Assembly: GCA_013388445.1 (NCBI GenBank)
Contig: JACADW010000255.1
Span: 1-43,172 of the forward strand
Direction of reading: 5' to 3'
Source: Acidobacteriota bacterium
GTDB lineage: Bacteria > Acidobacteriota > UBA6911
DNA length: 43,172 bases
The notes below the pieces were generated by a model, which saw only the letters and a list, made by a program, of their open reading frames with translations, ran no database searches and was not told the origin of the DNA. Positions 9,735 to 18,860 of the stretch are shown here, piece after piece. Position 1 is the stretch's first letter; the number at the start of each line of letters is the position of its first letter. Position numbers and translations under genes: made by a program.

Positions 9735-10963
9735 ACAGGAGAGACCAGAAGGCCGATCCGGCGCGCGTCGCTGTTTTCTTCGGCCTCTTCGCCGCGCTGA
9801 CGGCTTTCCCGGCCGTCTCCGGGGCGCAGAACGGCTCGACTGCAAGGCCAGATTGGTCAAGGATACGCGGCGTCAATTACATCCCCTCGTATGCGCGAAG
9901 CTCCAGCGACATGTGGCAAAACTACGACGCCGACACGGTGGATCGGGAGCTCGGATTCGTGAAGGGACTCGGCTTGAACAGTGTCCGCGTCTTCCTGCAT
10001 TTCTACCCCTATGAGAAGAATCCCGCCGGAGCCCTGGCGGTATTCGGCGACTTTCTCAACCGCTGCCGGCGGCACGGCCTAACCGTCCTCCCCGTGTTTT
10101 TCGACTCCTGCGGCCTCGACCCCCGGCCCGACGCCGTGGAAATGTCCGCCGCTGATGCCTACGCCCATTTCATCCAAGACCCTGCCCTGCCTAGTCAGAC
10201 AAGGAAGCGGCTAGAAGCAGTCTACCGGGAATTTGCCTTGGGACGCGGCAAGGCGGTCCGAGTCCCCATCGGGAAAACCACGCCGGTCGACGTCTTCATC
10301 TGGCGCTGGTGGAGCCCGAGTCCCGGATATGCCTCGCTGGGGCGGGAGCACTGGCCGGCGCTGGAGAGATACGTCGCAGCCGCGCTGGCGCGCGGTGCCG
10401 GAAGCCCCGAAATCATCGCCTGGGAGATAATGAACGAGCCCGGAACGCTCATGGATTTGCCGGCCGGAGTCTGCCGGCAGGAAGCCGAATCCCGCTTGGA
10501 CGGTTTCCTGGCACACTTCAGTGATTTTATCCGCAAGCGCGCCGGCCCGGTGCCGATGACCATTGGTGCGGAGAACCTCGATCGGATGAAACGCCATGAG
10601 GCCCTCGTCGAGCTGCTTTCGATTCATTCGTATGACGAGCCCGCGGAACTTAAGGCGGAACTCGAGGCGGCGACGGAGTGGGCGAATCAGAAACGCAAGC
10701 CGTTGCTGATCACGGAATGCCTGGCCAACACCCGCAACTGGCTCACTGTTTTTGCGGAAGAGCGGCTGGCGACCGATGAGGGCCAGCTGGACCATTACCG
10801 CCGGATCCTGCCTCTGCTCATGGACTCCGGGCTGGGGTGGTACTCCTGGGGATTTGTTTCGGGCCAGATGTTCGGCACCTTCACCCACATCGTGCACCCG
10901 GATGGCTACCGCCGTCCCGCAGCGATGTTTCTGGAGGAGACGCTGAGGGCAGCTCAACGGTGA
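9731..10963 (+). CDS. GH5-like secreted glycoside hydrolase
   Basis: 410 residues. The start is the ATG that overlaps the GH51 stop (ATGA), and a signal peptide follows (about 12-35, ending in VSGAQ). The barrel begins with RIRGVNYIPSYA, and GLNSVRVFLHFY has the beta-2 Arg typical of GH5 and related clan GH-A enzymes. IAWEIMNEPG gives acid/base Glu236 preceded by Asn. LLITECLA gives nucleophile Glu329. These features fit an endo- or exo-beta-glycosidase of the GH5/mannanase type. The subfamily and linkage cannot be decided by eye. Translational coupling to the GH51 gene suggests that the two act on the same arabinose-decorated glycan. Confidence 0.8.
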   Translation: MNRRDQKADPARVAVFFGLFAALTAFPAVSGAQNGSTARPDWSRIRGVNYIPSYARSSSDMWQNYDADTVDRELGFVKGLGLNSVRVFLHFYPYEKNPAGALAVFGDFLNRCRRHGLTVLPVFFDSCGLDPRPDAVEMSAADAYAHFIQDPALPSQTRKRLEAVYREFALGRGKAVRVPIGKTTPVDVFIWRWWSPSPGYASLGREHWPALERYVAAALARGAGSPEIIAWEIMNEPGTLMDLPAGVCRQEAESRLDGFLAHFSDFIRKRAGPVPMTIGAENLDRMKRHEALVELLSIHSYDEPAELKAELEAATEWANQKRKPLLITECLANTRNWLTVFAEERLATDEGQLDHYRRILPLLMDSGLGWYSWGFVSGQMFGTFTHIVHPDGYRRPAAMFLEETLRAAQR

Positions 10964-10999
10964 GTGCAGGCCCGTCAGGGGGAAAGCGACGGTTCAAGC

Positions 11000-11632
11000 A
11001 TGCAAGCTGACCTGATAAACTCAGCCCGGATCAACCGGCGTGATTTTCTGTCCGGCTGCGCCGGCATCGGAACGTTGGGAACGTTGCCTTCCATCACCAA
11101 CCTCGGCGGCGCTGAGCCGGAGGGTAACATCTACCCCGCGCTTGGCTAAAAGCGCATGAACCTGGACTACCATTTTTTCGAGTTCAAGCTGCACACGCTC
11201 GAGAGAGCCGGCTCCAAGCAGATCATCGAGGTCATGACCGACCTCGGCATCGATTCTCTCTGGCTCTGCAGCGAGGACCACTGGGGAGGGATGCAGCAGG
11301 TGTATGAACCGCAGGTCTGGGTCGATGCTCCGGATCGGGTCGGGGCCGTTTGCAGCCGGCGCGGGAACGAGATCCGGGTTGTGCTGATCCACGGCATCCA
11401 CAGCAAAGTGATCGCTGGCGACCCCTGGGGCGCTGAAGCCGCAAGACGCGGCCGCAGCACGCCTTCCAGCGTGGTCCCAGTCCGCGACCTGACCGTAAAG
11501 GTTCGGGGGCTCCGGGATGCGCGAGCGTCCGATTTGAAAGGGATGAGGTTGAAGACGAGCCACAGCGGCGCAGTGACGGCGATCTCCGTGCCGGCGGTCG
11601 ATCAATACGAACTCGTGCGGATACGCCGGTAA
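11000..11632 (+). pseudogene. Collapsed Tat-exported glycosidase-like gene (nonsense plus internal deletion)
   Basis: A Tat-like signal (INRRDFLSGCAG) starts at 11000. The frame hits TAA at 11147, then continues in the same frame into LDYHFFEFK and LGIDSLWLCSEDHWGG, which look like the first strands of a barrel. It then jumps within about 20 residues to a segment (VWVDAPDRVGAV onward) that resembles the C-terminal beta domain of beta-galactosidase-trimerisation/GH42-like glycosidases. The whole is about 210 codons, whereas such proteins are usually 600 or more. I infer one nonsense mutation (TAA where a Tyr codon is plausible) and a large in-frame deletion of the catalytic core. The family assignment is tentative. 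The decay signature is clear. Confidence 0.6.
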
Positions 11633-11661
11633 CCGGTCAGGCGCTGCCGCAGAGGAATGGC

Positions 11662-12579
11662 ATGCTTATTGGAACCAGCCTGCTGATGCGCAGGGCCTGG
11701 CAGGAGGGATTAGCGGTTCCCGCTTTCAACATCCCGTACCTGCCGATGATGGAACCGGTGGTCAGGGCGGTCCGGGATACACAGTCTTTCGCCCTCATCG
11801 CCGTGGCACGCCTCGAGTGGATGAAATTCGAGGCCGGGAGCCCCGAGGCGGTCCGCAACGAATTCGAGCGGGTGAAAGACGATCGGTACGTGCGCCTGCA
11901 CCTCGACCATGTGCCGGTGATCGACGAGGACGGACTGGAGGTGGATTACCGTCGGATTATTGGTAAGGCGCTCGATCTGGGATACCAATCCGTGATGGTG
12001 GACGGATCGAGGCTCTCCTTGGATCGGAACATCGCCGCAACTCGCGAAGTGGCTGAGATGGCGCGCACAGCCGGAGTGCCGGTGGAAGCCGAACTGGGCG
12101 CCGTCCTCGGCCATGAAACAGGGCCGCTGCCTCCCTACGAGGAATTGTTCCTTTCGGGCAGGGGTTTCACCGATGCCGACGAGGCGCGGCGCTTCGTCGA
12201 GGAAACTCGGGTGGACTGGCTCTCCGTCGCGATCGGGAACATTCACGGGGCGATCTCCGGTGCAGCGCGCCGGGGGTCCAAGATCCGGGCGCGGCTCAAT
12301 ATCGACCATCTGGAGCGCATCCGCCAGGCCGCAGGGATTCCGCTGGTGCTGCACGGCGGTACCGGGATCGAGAAGCGATGCCTCTTGGAGGCGGTCCGGC
12401 ATGGTATCGCCAAGATCAACATCGGCATGGCCATCCGGCAGCCCTTTGAAGCCGTCCGGGCTGATTCGGTGCCGCGGGCTCAGGAGGCCGTCTACGCGGC
12501 AACCGTGCGCGTCATCCGTGAGGAGCTGGAGTTGGAAGGATCTGCGAGGCGCATCGACCCTGGGGATACGCCCGGCTGA
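11662..12579 (+). CDS. Class II fructose-bisphosphate-aldolase-family protein (GatY/KbaY-like)
   Basis: 305 residues, with GAGG about 7 bases before the ATG. Class II zinc aldolase motifs appear in order. RLHLDHVP carries Asp82 (general acid position) and zinc ligand His83. YQSVMVDGS follows. EAELGAVLGHE carries Glu145. GNIHGA carries His195, and LVLHGGTGI carries His231. INIGMAIR, the phosphate-binding segment, comes last. The family splits ketose-1-phosphates or bisphosphates into dihydroxyacetone phosphate and an aldehyde. It is cytoplasmic, with no signal peptide. Together with the isomerase and kinase downstream it completes an isomerise-phosphorylate-cleave route. The sugar is unknown. 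The genuine fructose-1,6-bisphosphate enzyme would normally lie elsewhere in the genome. Confidence 0.88.
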   Translation: MLIGTSLLMRRAWQEGLAVPAFNIPYLPMMEPVVRAVRDTQSFALIAVARLEWMKFEAGSPEAVRNEFERVKDDRYVRLHLDHVPVIDEDGLEVDYRRIIGKALDLGYQSVMVDGSRLSLDRNIAATREVAEMARTAGVPVEAELGAVLGHETGPLPPYEELFLSGRGFTDADEARRFVEETRVDWLSVAIGNIHGAISGAARRGSKIRARLNIDHLERIRQAAGIPLVLHGGTGIEKRCLLEAVRHGIAKINIGMAIRQPFEAVRADSVPRAQEAVYAATVRVIREELELEGSARRIDPGDTPG

Positions 12580-12646
12580 ATCCGCTGACAGATCGGGCTA
12601 TCAGAGGTGCAGCGGGCAAGCAGCATTCATCGAGAAGGAGGAAAGC

Positions 12647-14053
12647 ATGATCGGCACCAAGTCATCGTTTGCCGTATTCTTCGGCAATCGCGGTTTCTTC
12701 CCGGCGTCGTTCATGGCCGACGCGCGCGCGGAGATGACCGAGACACTTGCAAACCTGGGTCACGAGTTTCTCATGCTCGAGGAGTCTGCCACGCGATTTG
12801 GGGCAGTTGAAACGCCCGCCGAGGGGGAGATTTATGCCAATTTCCTGAAAAGGAGCCGCGGCCGTTACGATGGCGTTATCCTGTGCCTGCCCAACTTCGG
12901 GGATGAGACGGGAGCCGTGGCCGCTCTCGCGGAGGCAGGCGTGCCTATCCTCATACAGGCCTATCCGGACGAGCTCGACAAGATGCGGCCCGAGCGGCGC
13001 CGCGACTCCTTCTGCGGAAAATTCTCCATCATGGACATCTTTTGCCAGTATGGGGTGAAATTTACTGCTCTGAAGCCGCATACTGTCCATCCGCGCAGCC
13101 CTCGTTTTGCGGAGAACCTCGAATACTTCGACCGCCTATGCCGTGTGGTGAAGAAGATGAAGGCCCTTACCGTCGGGGCCATCGGGGCGAGGACCACCGC
13201 CTTCAAGACCGTGCGCGTCGACGAGCTCGCGCTCCAGCGCCACGGCATCACGGTCGAGACCATGGACCTTTCCGACCTGTTTGCGCGCATGTCGGCGCTC
13301 GGCGGCGACGACGACGGGGTGAAAGCCAAAGTTGAGAGGCTGCGCCAATACACAGACTGGGATGGGGTGCCGGATCAGGCGCTCGGCAAGCTCGCGAGGA
13401 TGGGAGTTGCGATCGACCAGGTGATCTCCGAGTACCGGATGGATGCCATTGCTGTCCGCTGCTGGATTGAAATGCAGCGTCAGCTGGGCATCTCCCCGTG
13501 CATCCTGCTCAGTGAAATGAATGACCGCGGCATGGTGGCCGCCTGCGAAGTCGACATCGGCAACGCCGTGTCCATGGTCGGGCTCAGCAGCGCCTCCGGC
13601 GACGTGGCCACCTGCCTGGATTGGAACAACAATTACGGTGAGGACGACGACAAGTGCATCCTGTTTCACTGCGGTCCGGTTCCCCAGCGGCTCATGACCA
13701 GAAGGGGCCGGGTGACCGATCATGCCATCCTGGCAAACGCCGTGGGCCATGGATGCAGCTACGGGTGCAACACGGGACGCATCCGCGCCGAACAAATCAC
13801 ATTCAGCAGCATGATCACCGAGAGCGGCAACCTGAAGTTCTACCTAGGGGAGGGCGAGTTTACCAAAGATCCGATTCCCGCCGACTATTTCGGTTGTGCT
13901 GGCGTCGCGAGGATACCGCGGCTCCAAGACGTGCTTCAGACCGTCGGTTACGCTGGACACCGGCACCATGTCAGCGTGACGCCGGGACACGTTGCCGCCC
14001 CTGTGTATGAAGCGTTTGTCAAATACCTTGGATATGAGGTAACCCGGGTTTGA
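12647..14053 (+). CDS. L-fucose/L-arabinose isomerase-like protein (COG2407 type)
   Basis: 468 residues. The start is fixed by GAAGGAGGAAAGC immediately before the ATG at 12647, although the frame is open further upstream. The N-terminal half has Rossmann-like segments (YDGVILCLPNFGDETG, LTVGAIGARTTAFK). The C-terminal half carries the metal site of the fucose-isomerase superfamily: ACEVDIGNAVSM (Glu301), CLDWNNNYGEDD (Asp325) and ILFHCGP (His341). Known members interconvert aldoses and ketoses, for example L-fucose to L-fuculose. This branch is uncharacterised. The stop overlaps the kinase start (TTGA). The GH51 arabinofuranosidase upstream makes an arabinose-derived or related pentose a reasonable candidate substrate. 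Confidence 0.8.
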   Translation: MIGTKSSFAVFFGNRGFFPASFMADARAEMTETLANLGHEFLMLEESATRFGAVETPAEGEIYANFLKRSRGRYDGVILCLPNFGDETGAVAALAEAGVPILIQAYPDELDKMRPERRRDSFCGKFSIMDIFCQYGVKFTALKPHTVHPRSPRFAENLEYFDRLCRVVKKMKALTVGAIGARTTAFKTVRVDELALQRHGITVETMDLSDLFARMSALGGDDDGVKAKVERLRQYTDWDGVPDQALGKLARMGVAIDQVISEYRMDAIAVRCWIEMQRQLGISPCILLSEMNDRGMVAACEVDIGNAVSMVGLSSASGDVATCLDWNNNYGEDDDKCILFHCGPVPQRLMTRRGRVTDHAILANAVGHGCSYGCNTGRIRAEQITFSSMITESGNLKFYLGEGEFTKDPIPADYFGCAGVARIPRLQDVLQTVGYAGHRHHVSVTPGHVAAPVYEAFVKYLGYEVTRV

Positions 14054-15588
14054 GCCTTCTTGGAATCGATGTCGGGACCACCGGCTGCAAGGCGGCCGCC
14101 TTCAGCGAGAGGGGGGATTGCCTGGCCGCCGCATACCGGGAGTACCCCACTCTGCGCCCGCACGAAGGCTGGGCTGAACTCGACAGCCGCCATGTCTGGG
14201 CGCAGGTACGTGCTGTGATCGCCGAGGTGGCAGGGAAAGCTCACGCGGATCCCGTGCGTGCACTCAGCGTCAGCACCTTGGGGGAAGCCGTCACCCCGGT
14301 CTCTCGCGGCCGGGAGATCCTCGGTCCGTGCATTCTGTCGTCCGACCTTCGCGGCTCGGAGTTCATCGAGGAGCTCCGGGAGAGCGTCAGCCAGGACGAG
14401 TTTTACGCGATCAATCCCAATCTCTTGGGACCCCAGTATTCGCTGCCCAAGCTCCTCTGGCTCAAGCGTTACAGACCCGAGCTCTACGAGCGGGCGGACC
14501 TATTTCTTTTGTGGGGGGACCTGGTCACATTCCTGCTCGGCTGCGATCCCCTCACCAGCTATTCACACGCCAACCGCACCCTCCTGTTCGATATTCGGCG
14601 GGAGGACTGGTCGGACCGGCTCCTCGCCTTGACAGGCATACCCCGGGACAAACTCGCGGCTCCGGTCCCCAGCGGGACCGTAGCCGGGACTGTCGCCGAC
14701 GGCGTCGCCTCCGAGTTGAACTTGCCGCGCGGGGTTGCGGTCGTGGTCGGCGGCCACGACCAGTGCTGCAATTCGCTGGGGGCCGGCATTTTTCGCACGG
14801 GCAGCGCAGTGTGCGGCATCGGCACCTTCGAATGCATCACGCCGACATTCGACCGCATCCCGGATCCGGCCTTGATGCTGGCTCAGGGGCTGAACATCGA
14901 GCACCACGTGCTCCCGGGCCTCTTCGTTTCCTTCATCTATAACCAAGCCGGCTCGCTGGTGCGCTGGTTCCGAGACACGTTCGCCTCGGCGGATCAAGCC
15001 AATGCGGGCGCGCCGCAGGACTTCTACAACCGCCTCTCCCGCGAGATGCCGCCGGAACCAACCCGGCTTTTCGTGTTGCCGTACTTCGAGATCACGGGGC
15101 CGCCTTCCTTCGTCGTCGACGCGTCCGGGGTTATCCTCGGCCTCAAGACCAGCACGACGCGGGGCGAGATCCTCAAAGCCATCATGGAATGTACCACGCT
15201 TTACTTTGTCGACAGCATCCGCGCCCTGCAGGAAATGGGCATGGATATGTCGGAATTCATCGCCACCGGCGGCGGCGCAAGGTCGGACCAGTGGCTGCAA
15301 ATCAAGGCCGATATCTTCGGCCTCCCCTTTGTGCGCCCGAGAGTCATCGAGGGGAGCGTGCTGGGAGCCGCCGTTCTCGCGGGGATCGCAACGGGCGCAT
15401 TCGAAGGTACGGCCGGAGGGGTGTCCCGTTTCGTCCGTCGCGATCGTGTCTTCGAACCCGATGCTGCGCGGCACAGACTCTATCGCGAGAAGCTGGAAGA
15501 ATACCGCCGGCTGTTTCCCCTGCTGCGGGATTTCCTCGCCCATCAGGAGAGGGCGAAGCGGAGTGCGGATTCGAGTGGACGAGGTTGA
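14050..15588 (+). CDS. FGGY-family carbohydrate kinase (xylulokinase-like)
   Basis: 512 residues from a TTG at 14050 that overlaps the isomerase stop by four bases, which is strong evidence of translational coupling. GIDVGTTGCKAA near the N-terminus is the phosphate-1 motif of the ASKHA/FGGY fold. VVVGGHDQCCNS carries the probable catalytic Asp237. FIATGGGARSD and WLQIKADIFGLPF match the C-terminal adenosine-binding region. Family members phosphorylate ketoses or polyols such as xylulose, ribulose, fuculose and glycerol. Here the product would feed the class II aldolase two genes upstream. The exact sugar cannot be inferred from motifs. Confidence 0.88.
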   Translation: MSLLGIDVGTTGCKAAAFSERGDCLAAAYREYPTLRPHEGWAELDSRHVWAQVRAVIAEVAGKAHADPVRALSVSTLGEAVTPVSRGREILGPCILSSDLRGSEFIEELRESVSQDEFYAINPNLLGPQYSLPKLLWLKRYRPELYERADLFLLWGDLVTFLLGCDPLTSYSHANRTLLFDIRREDWSDRLLALTGIPRDKLAAPVPSGTVAGTVADGVASELNLPRGVAVVVGGHDQCCNSLGAGIFRTGSAVCGIGTFECITPTFDRIPDPALMLAQGLNIEHHVLPGLFVSFIYNQAGSLVRWFRDTFASADQANAGAPQDFYNRLSREMPPEPTRLFVLPYFEITGPPSFVVDASGVILGLKTSTTRGEILKAIMECTTLYFVDSIRALQEMGMDMSEFIATGGGARSDQWLQIKADIFGLPFVRPRVIEGSVLGAAVLAGIATGAFEGTAGGVSRFVRRDRVFEPDAARHRLYREKLEEYRRLFPLLRDFLAHQERAKRSADSSGRG

Positions 15589-15592
15589 CCCG

Positions 15593-16771
15593 ATGAACGC
15601 GCGTGAACGATTCCTGGAGGCCATGGAATTCCAGGATGTTGCTCCGCCCAAGTGGGAATTCGGATACTGAGCCGGCGATGTGCGCCGATGGTATCGCGAA
15701 GGTCTGATTCGGCAGGCCAGCATCCCCGAGTCCTGGCCGGACGGCAACGGCGTTTGTGGAGGCTGTGGAGCCTGGGCGCTGGGTCGCGTCGCCGACAGCG
15801 CCGTGCATATGGCTCTCGGCCTGGATGAGGGGATGCAGCGCATCTCGATGAACAACTATCTCTGTCCGAAATTCGAGGAGACGGTGCTCGAGCAGCACGC
15901 CGACTGGTCGCTGTTGCGCGATGAAAACGGGATGATCATCAAGCGCCTGCGCGACCGCGATCCCTGCCGCACTTCGTGCGCGGCCCGGTGGTAACGCGAA
16001 GGGATTGGGAGGAGCTGAAGGCCGAAAGGCTGCGTCCGGTCTTGGAGGGACGGCTGCCCGGAAACTGGAACGAGATCGCCGAAGGGAACCGCAGGCGCAC
16101 TTACCCGCTTGCCATCGGCGGCAGCCAGGGTTTCTACGGCACCCCGCGCCTTCTCTTCGGCGAGGTGCAGATGCTGACCGCCTACCACGATTCCCCCGGA
16201 CCTGATGCGCGACATCATGAACGACCTGGCCGATTTCTGGATCGAGCTCTATGGCCGGGTCCTGGATCAGGTCGATGTGGATCTTGCCCTGCTTCGGGAG
16301 GACATGGCCTACAAGAGCGGGCCGCTCATCTCGCCGGGTCTTTTCACCAGTTTCATGCTCCCGGCTTACAGGAAGATCACGGTGTTTTCCCGCGATTGCG
16401 GCATACGCCTGATCCTCGTGGACAGCGACGGCAATATCTGGAGGCGCGTGCCCCTCTGCATTGAAGGCGGCGTCGCGAGTGTTTTCCCCTTCCAGGTTAT
16501 GGCGGGGATGAATGTCGTCGAACTGTGCATGGCTTTCGCCGCCCTGAAAATTCTCGGCGGCTTGGACAAGACGGCGCTGGCAAGGGGATCGGGGGAGATC
16601 GAATCAGCCCTGGATGGAGTGACTTGGATGTTGGGTCAACGGGGCTATATTCGCTATGCTGACCACTTCGTGCCGCCGGACGTGCCCTGGCAGAACTCCG
16701 TCTACTACCGGCGGCGGCTTAACGGGCTGATTGACGAAATCATTTCAGGACCTGCGGAGGCAGCCGAGTGA
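15593..16771 (+). pseudogene. UroD-family (uroporphyrinogen decarboxylase-like) gene with one stop and two frameshifts
   Basis: Reading begins at ATG 15593 with NARERFLEAMEFQDV and PPKWEFGY, a typical start for UroD-like proteins of sugar and methyl-transfer loci. An in-frame TGA at 15668 stands where Trp is expected (likely TGG to TGA). The same frame continues to about 15960, then PHFVRGPVVTRRDWEEL follows in another frame. At the CCCCC run near 16193-16197 it shifts back, giving PPDLMRDIMNDLADFW and VDLALLREDMAYKSG to a normal stop at 16769-16771. Joined, it is about 390 codons, the usual length for the family. It starts 4 bases after the kinase stop, so it was part of the sugar operon. 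Homopolymer sequencing error could explain one shift but not the whole set. Confidence 0.8.
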
Positions 16772-17273
16772 TCGCCGCCGCGGACTCTATCCGCCGCCGT
16801 CCCGGGCCTGGACCTGGATCCGGAGGTGGACCAATGTGAGCCGGAGAAAGAGGGGATAGAAATAGCCCGAACATGGCAGCTTCGGCCGATCCAGGGTGCC
16901 AAAGCCCGCGACCAATCCCGGCGGATGTGCCGGGATTTTGACCGGAACACCGGCTTAGGATTCGCACAAGAACGAGGCTGCCGGTCGGCGCGAGCGACGG
17001 GCGGGCCGATCCAAGCCGCTGCGGCGCAGGCCATGGGGGGATCGTCGACGAGTGGCAACGCAGCAGATGGCCGCTCTCCGGAAGGCGGCGTCATGGATCC
17101 ATCTCGGAGCCGCTACTGCGATCTCCTGCATGCCGGGAGCCCCGCATAGATACCGAGTCACGAACGTGTTGGACGCACGTCCCAAAATGCCAGGCAATTC
17201 TCGAGCGAGCGCTTGGTGCGCGCCTGCCTGGTGAGCTTGTTTCGACAGGATTCAAAGGCCCTGAAGCTCAGAG
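16772..17273. other. Gene-free stretch between the UroD pseudogene and the GH13 gene
   Basis: About 500 bases in which no frame on either strand gives a recognisable protein. The longest open frame (16826-17149, +) is rich in Arg, Gly and Ala without family motifs. It may be the eroded remains of a gene or simply spacer carrying the GH13 promoter, which I could not pinpoint. Confidence 0.5.
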
Positions 17274-17293
17274 TCTCCAATCCTGTTTGGAGA
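17274..17293 (+). promoter_or_regulatory. Hairpin covering the GH13 ribosome-binding site
   Basis: TCTCCAA (17274-17280) is perfectly complementary to TTGGAGA (17287-17293), with a 6-base loop. The right arm contains the GGAGA Shine-Dalgarno of the GH13 gene, whose ATG is at 17301. In the folded mRNA the site would be masked. This could give translational control or temperature dependence, or it could be chance. Confidence 0.45.
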
Positions 17294-17300
17294 GTGCGAC

Positions 17301-18860
17301 ATGCCGCTAACGCCATTGCGAAAAATCCCGGCCGGGGTCGTCGCGGTCCTGCTGACGGCCGCAGCCCTGCTGTTCGGAGCTCCGCCGCAGCATCCTCCCG
17401 GGAAAAACCCCTTCGGCGAGGGGCCCGGCTACTGGCCGCTCGACGGAGCCATCTATGAAGTCAACCTGGAGTATTTTCCCAACCACTCCCTCAAGGAACT
17501 GACGGCCGCAATGCCCCGCCTGCAGAAACTGGGGATCCGCGTCATCTACATGACGCCGGTTTTTCAGTGCTTCGGCACGGCGCAATACCTGATCATCAAC
17601 CACTTCGAGATCAATCCTCGGTACGGCACGCCGGAAGACCTCAAGACGCTGGTGGAAACGGCACACCGGCACGGTGTCCGCCTGCTCCTCGATCTTGTCA
17701 CGTCGCTCACCTACGACGGAACCGACATATTCAAAAACCACCCGGATTTCATACTGAGGGGAAAAGACGGGAGCATGCAGAGATATTATCCCTTCGCGGT
17801 CTGGGGTTGGGCGCTGGACTGTGCGAATCCGAACGTCATTGAATACTTCAGCAAGCTTGCCCGGCACTACATCGAAAAGTACGGTACAGACGGCTGGCGG
17901 AAGGACTCGCCGCTCAATAACTACGATCCGGAGAAGGTCGACGGGGACCACAGCCTCATCAAGATCATGCGCGCGATCAAGACCGCGATCACGACGGCCA
18001 GGAAAGACGCTATCATGGTCTCCGAGTGCACAAGTCCGTCGTTCCTGTGGGGACCGGACGACAACACGGAGGAACCGCTGTTCGACGAGATGTGCGAAGC
18101 TTCCTATGATTTTGAGTTCTGCGGCTTTCTGGGAGGAAACGATAAGGACGGCTTCGGATACGCGGTGTTCGACGGTTCCCCGGTCTACCGGCCGCTGAAG
18201 CCGACGCCCATGAACCGTGTGGTAAAGAACCAGATCACCTCGAAGGAACTTGCCGGCCTGGTGAACAGCCGGCCCATCCGGTACAAACGGCTCCGGGTCT
18301 ATTTCATAGAGAACCACGATACGGAGCGCGTACAGCGGGCTTTTCCCCGCCAGCACCGAACGCTCTTCGCGCTGGCAGCCTCCCTGCCGGGAATCCCTGT
18401 CGTCCACGCGGGCCAGGAAATCGGGTCGACCGTGCATCCCAACAACACCGACTCCGACAAGAAGCCGCCGATCGTGGATTGGGCCAGAGGCGACTCCAGC
18501 CTGGAGGCGTTCTACGCCAAGATTCTGAAAATCCGATCCGGCAATCCCGCGATCTTGCACGGTGATTTTAAAGATGTGTGGAAGAGCGGCGACAAGGCGA
18601 TCGTCTTCCAGAGAACACACAAAGAAAACTCAGTGCTTGTTGCGCTTAACTTCGATGACAAGGCGGTCAAGTTCACGGCGGGGATCGTGGCGGGCAAACC
18701 CGGTGCGGATCCTGGCCGGAATTACCTTCTAACGGATGAGATCACAGAGGAAGAGACCATGTACGAGGGCAAGGCCCTGGAGAATCTGGCACTGGAGCTG
18801 CCGCCCTTCGGCCACCGCATGATCAGAATCTCGGAGAGAGGCCGAGCAACCCCTAAGTAG
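17301..18860 (+). CDS. GH13 (alpha-amylase family) secreted glycoside hydrolase
   Basis: 519 residues with GGAGAG 6 bases before the ATG. A signal peptide (hydrophobic VVAVLLTAAALLFG, about 12-27) indicates export. GAIYEVNLEYF and GIRVIYMTPVFQ open the barrel. DGWRKDS gives nucleophile Asp202 with the conserved Arg200. MVSECTS gives acid/base Glu242. IENHDTERV gives the transition-state Asp340. Conserved region I is unusual: LLLDLVTSL replaces the common DVVxNH, so the Asn-His pair is lost. A short C-terminal beta domain follows. The family acts on alpha-glucans or rearranges alpha-glucosides. The exact activity (alpha-amylase, glucosidase or other) is open. Confidence 0.88.
   Translation: MPLTPLRKIPAGVVAVLLTAAALLFGAPPQHPPGKNPFGEGPGYWPLDGAIYEVNLEYFPNHSLKELTAAMPRLQKLGIRVIYMTPVFQCFGTAQYLIINHFEINPRYGTPEDLKTLVETAHRHGVRLLLDLVTSLTYDGTDIFKNHPDFILRGKDGSMQRYYPFAVWGWALDCANPNVIEYFSKLARHYIEKYGTDGWRKDSPLNNYDPEKVDGDHSLIKIMRAIKTAITTARKDAIMVSECTSPSFLWGPDDNTEEPLFDEMCEASYDFEFCGFLGGNDKDGFGYAVFDGSPVYRPLKPTPMNRVVKNQITSKELAGLVNSRPIRYKRLRVYFIENHDTERVQRAFPRQHRTLFALAASLPGIPVVHAGQEIGSTVHPNNTDSDKKPPIVDWARGDSSLEAFYAKILKIRSGNPAILHGDFKDVWKSGDKAIVFQRTHKENSVLVALNFDDKAVKFTAGIVAGKPGADPGRNYLLTDEITEEETMYEGKALENLALELPPFGHRMIRISERGRATPK

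Noticed and set aside
12113-12646. Long in-frame upstream extension of the isomerase gene
   Set aside because: It lies entirely over the aldolase gene in another frame, is Arg/Ser-rich, and the strong GGAGG plus ATG at 12647 marks the real start.
16826-17149. Open frame of 107 codons in the gap before the GH13 gene
   Set aside because: It has biased composition, no motif, no clear ribosome-binding site and no supporting context.
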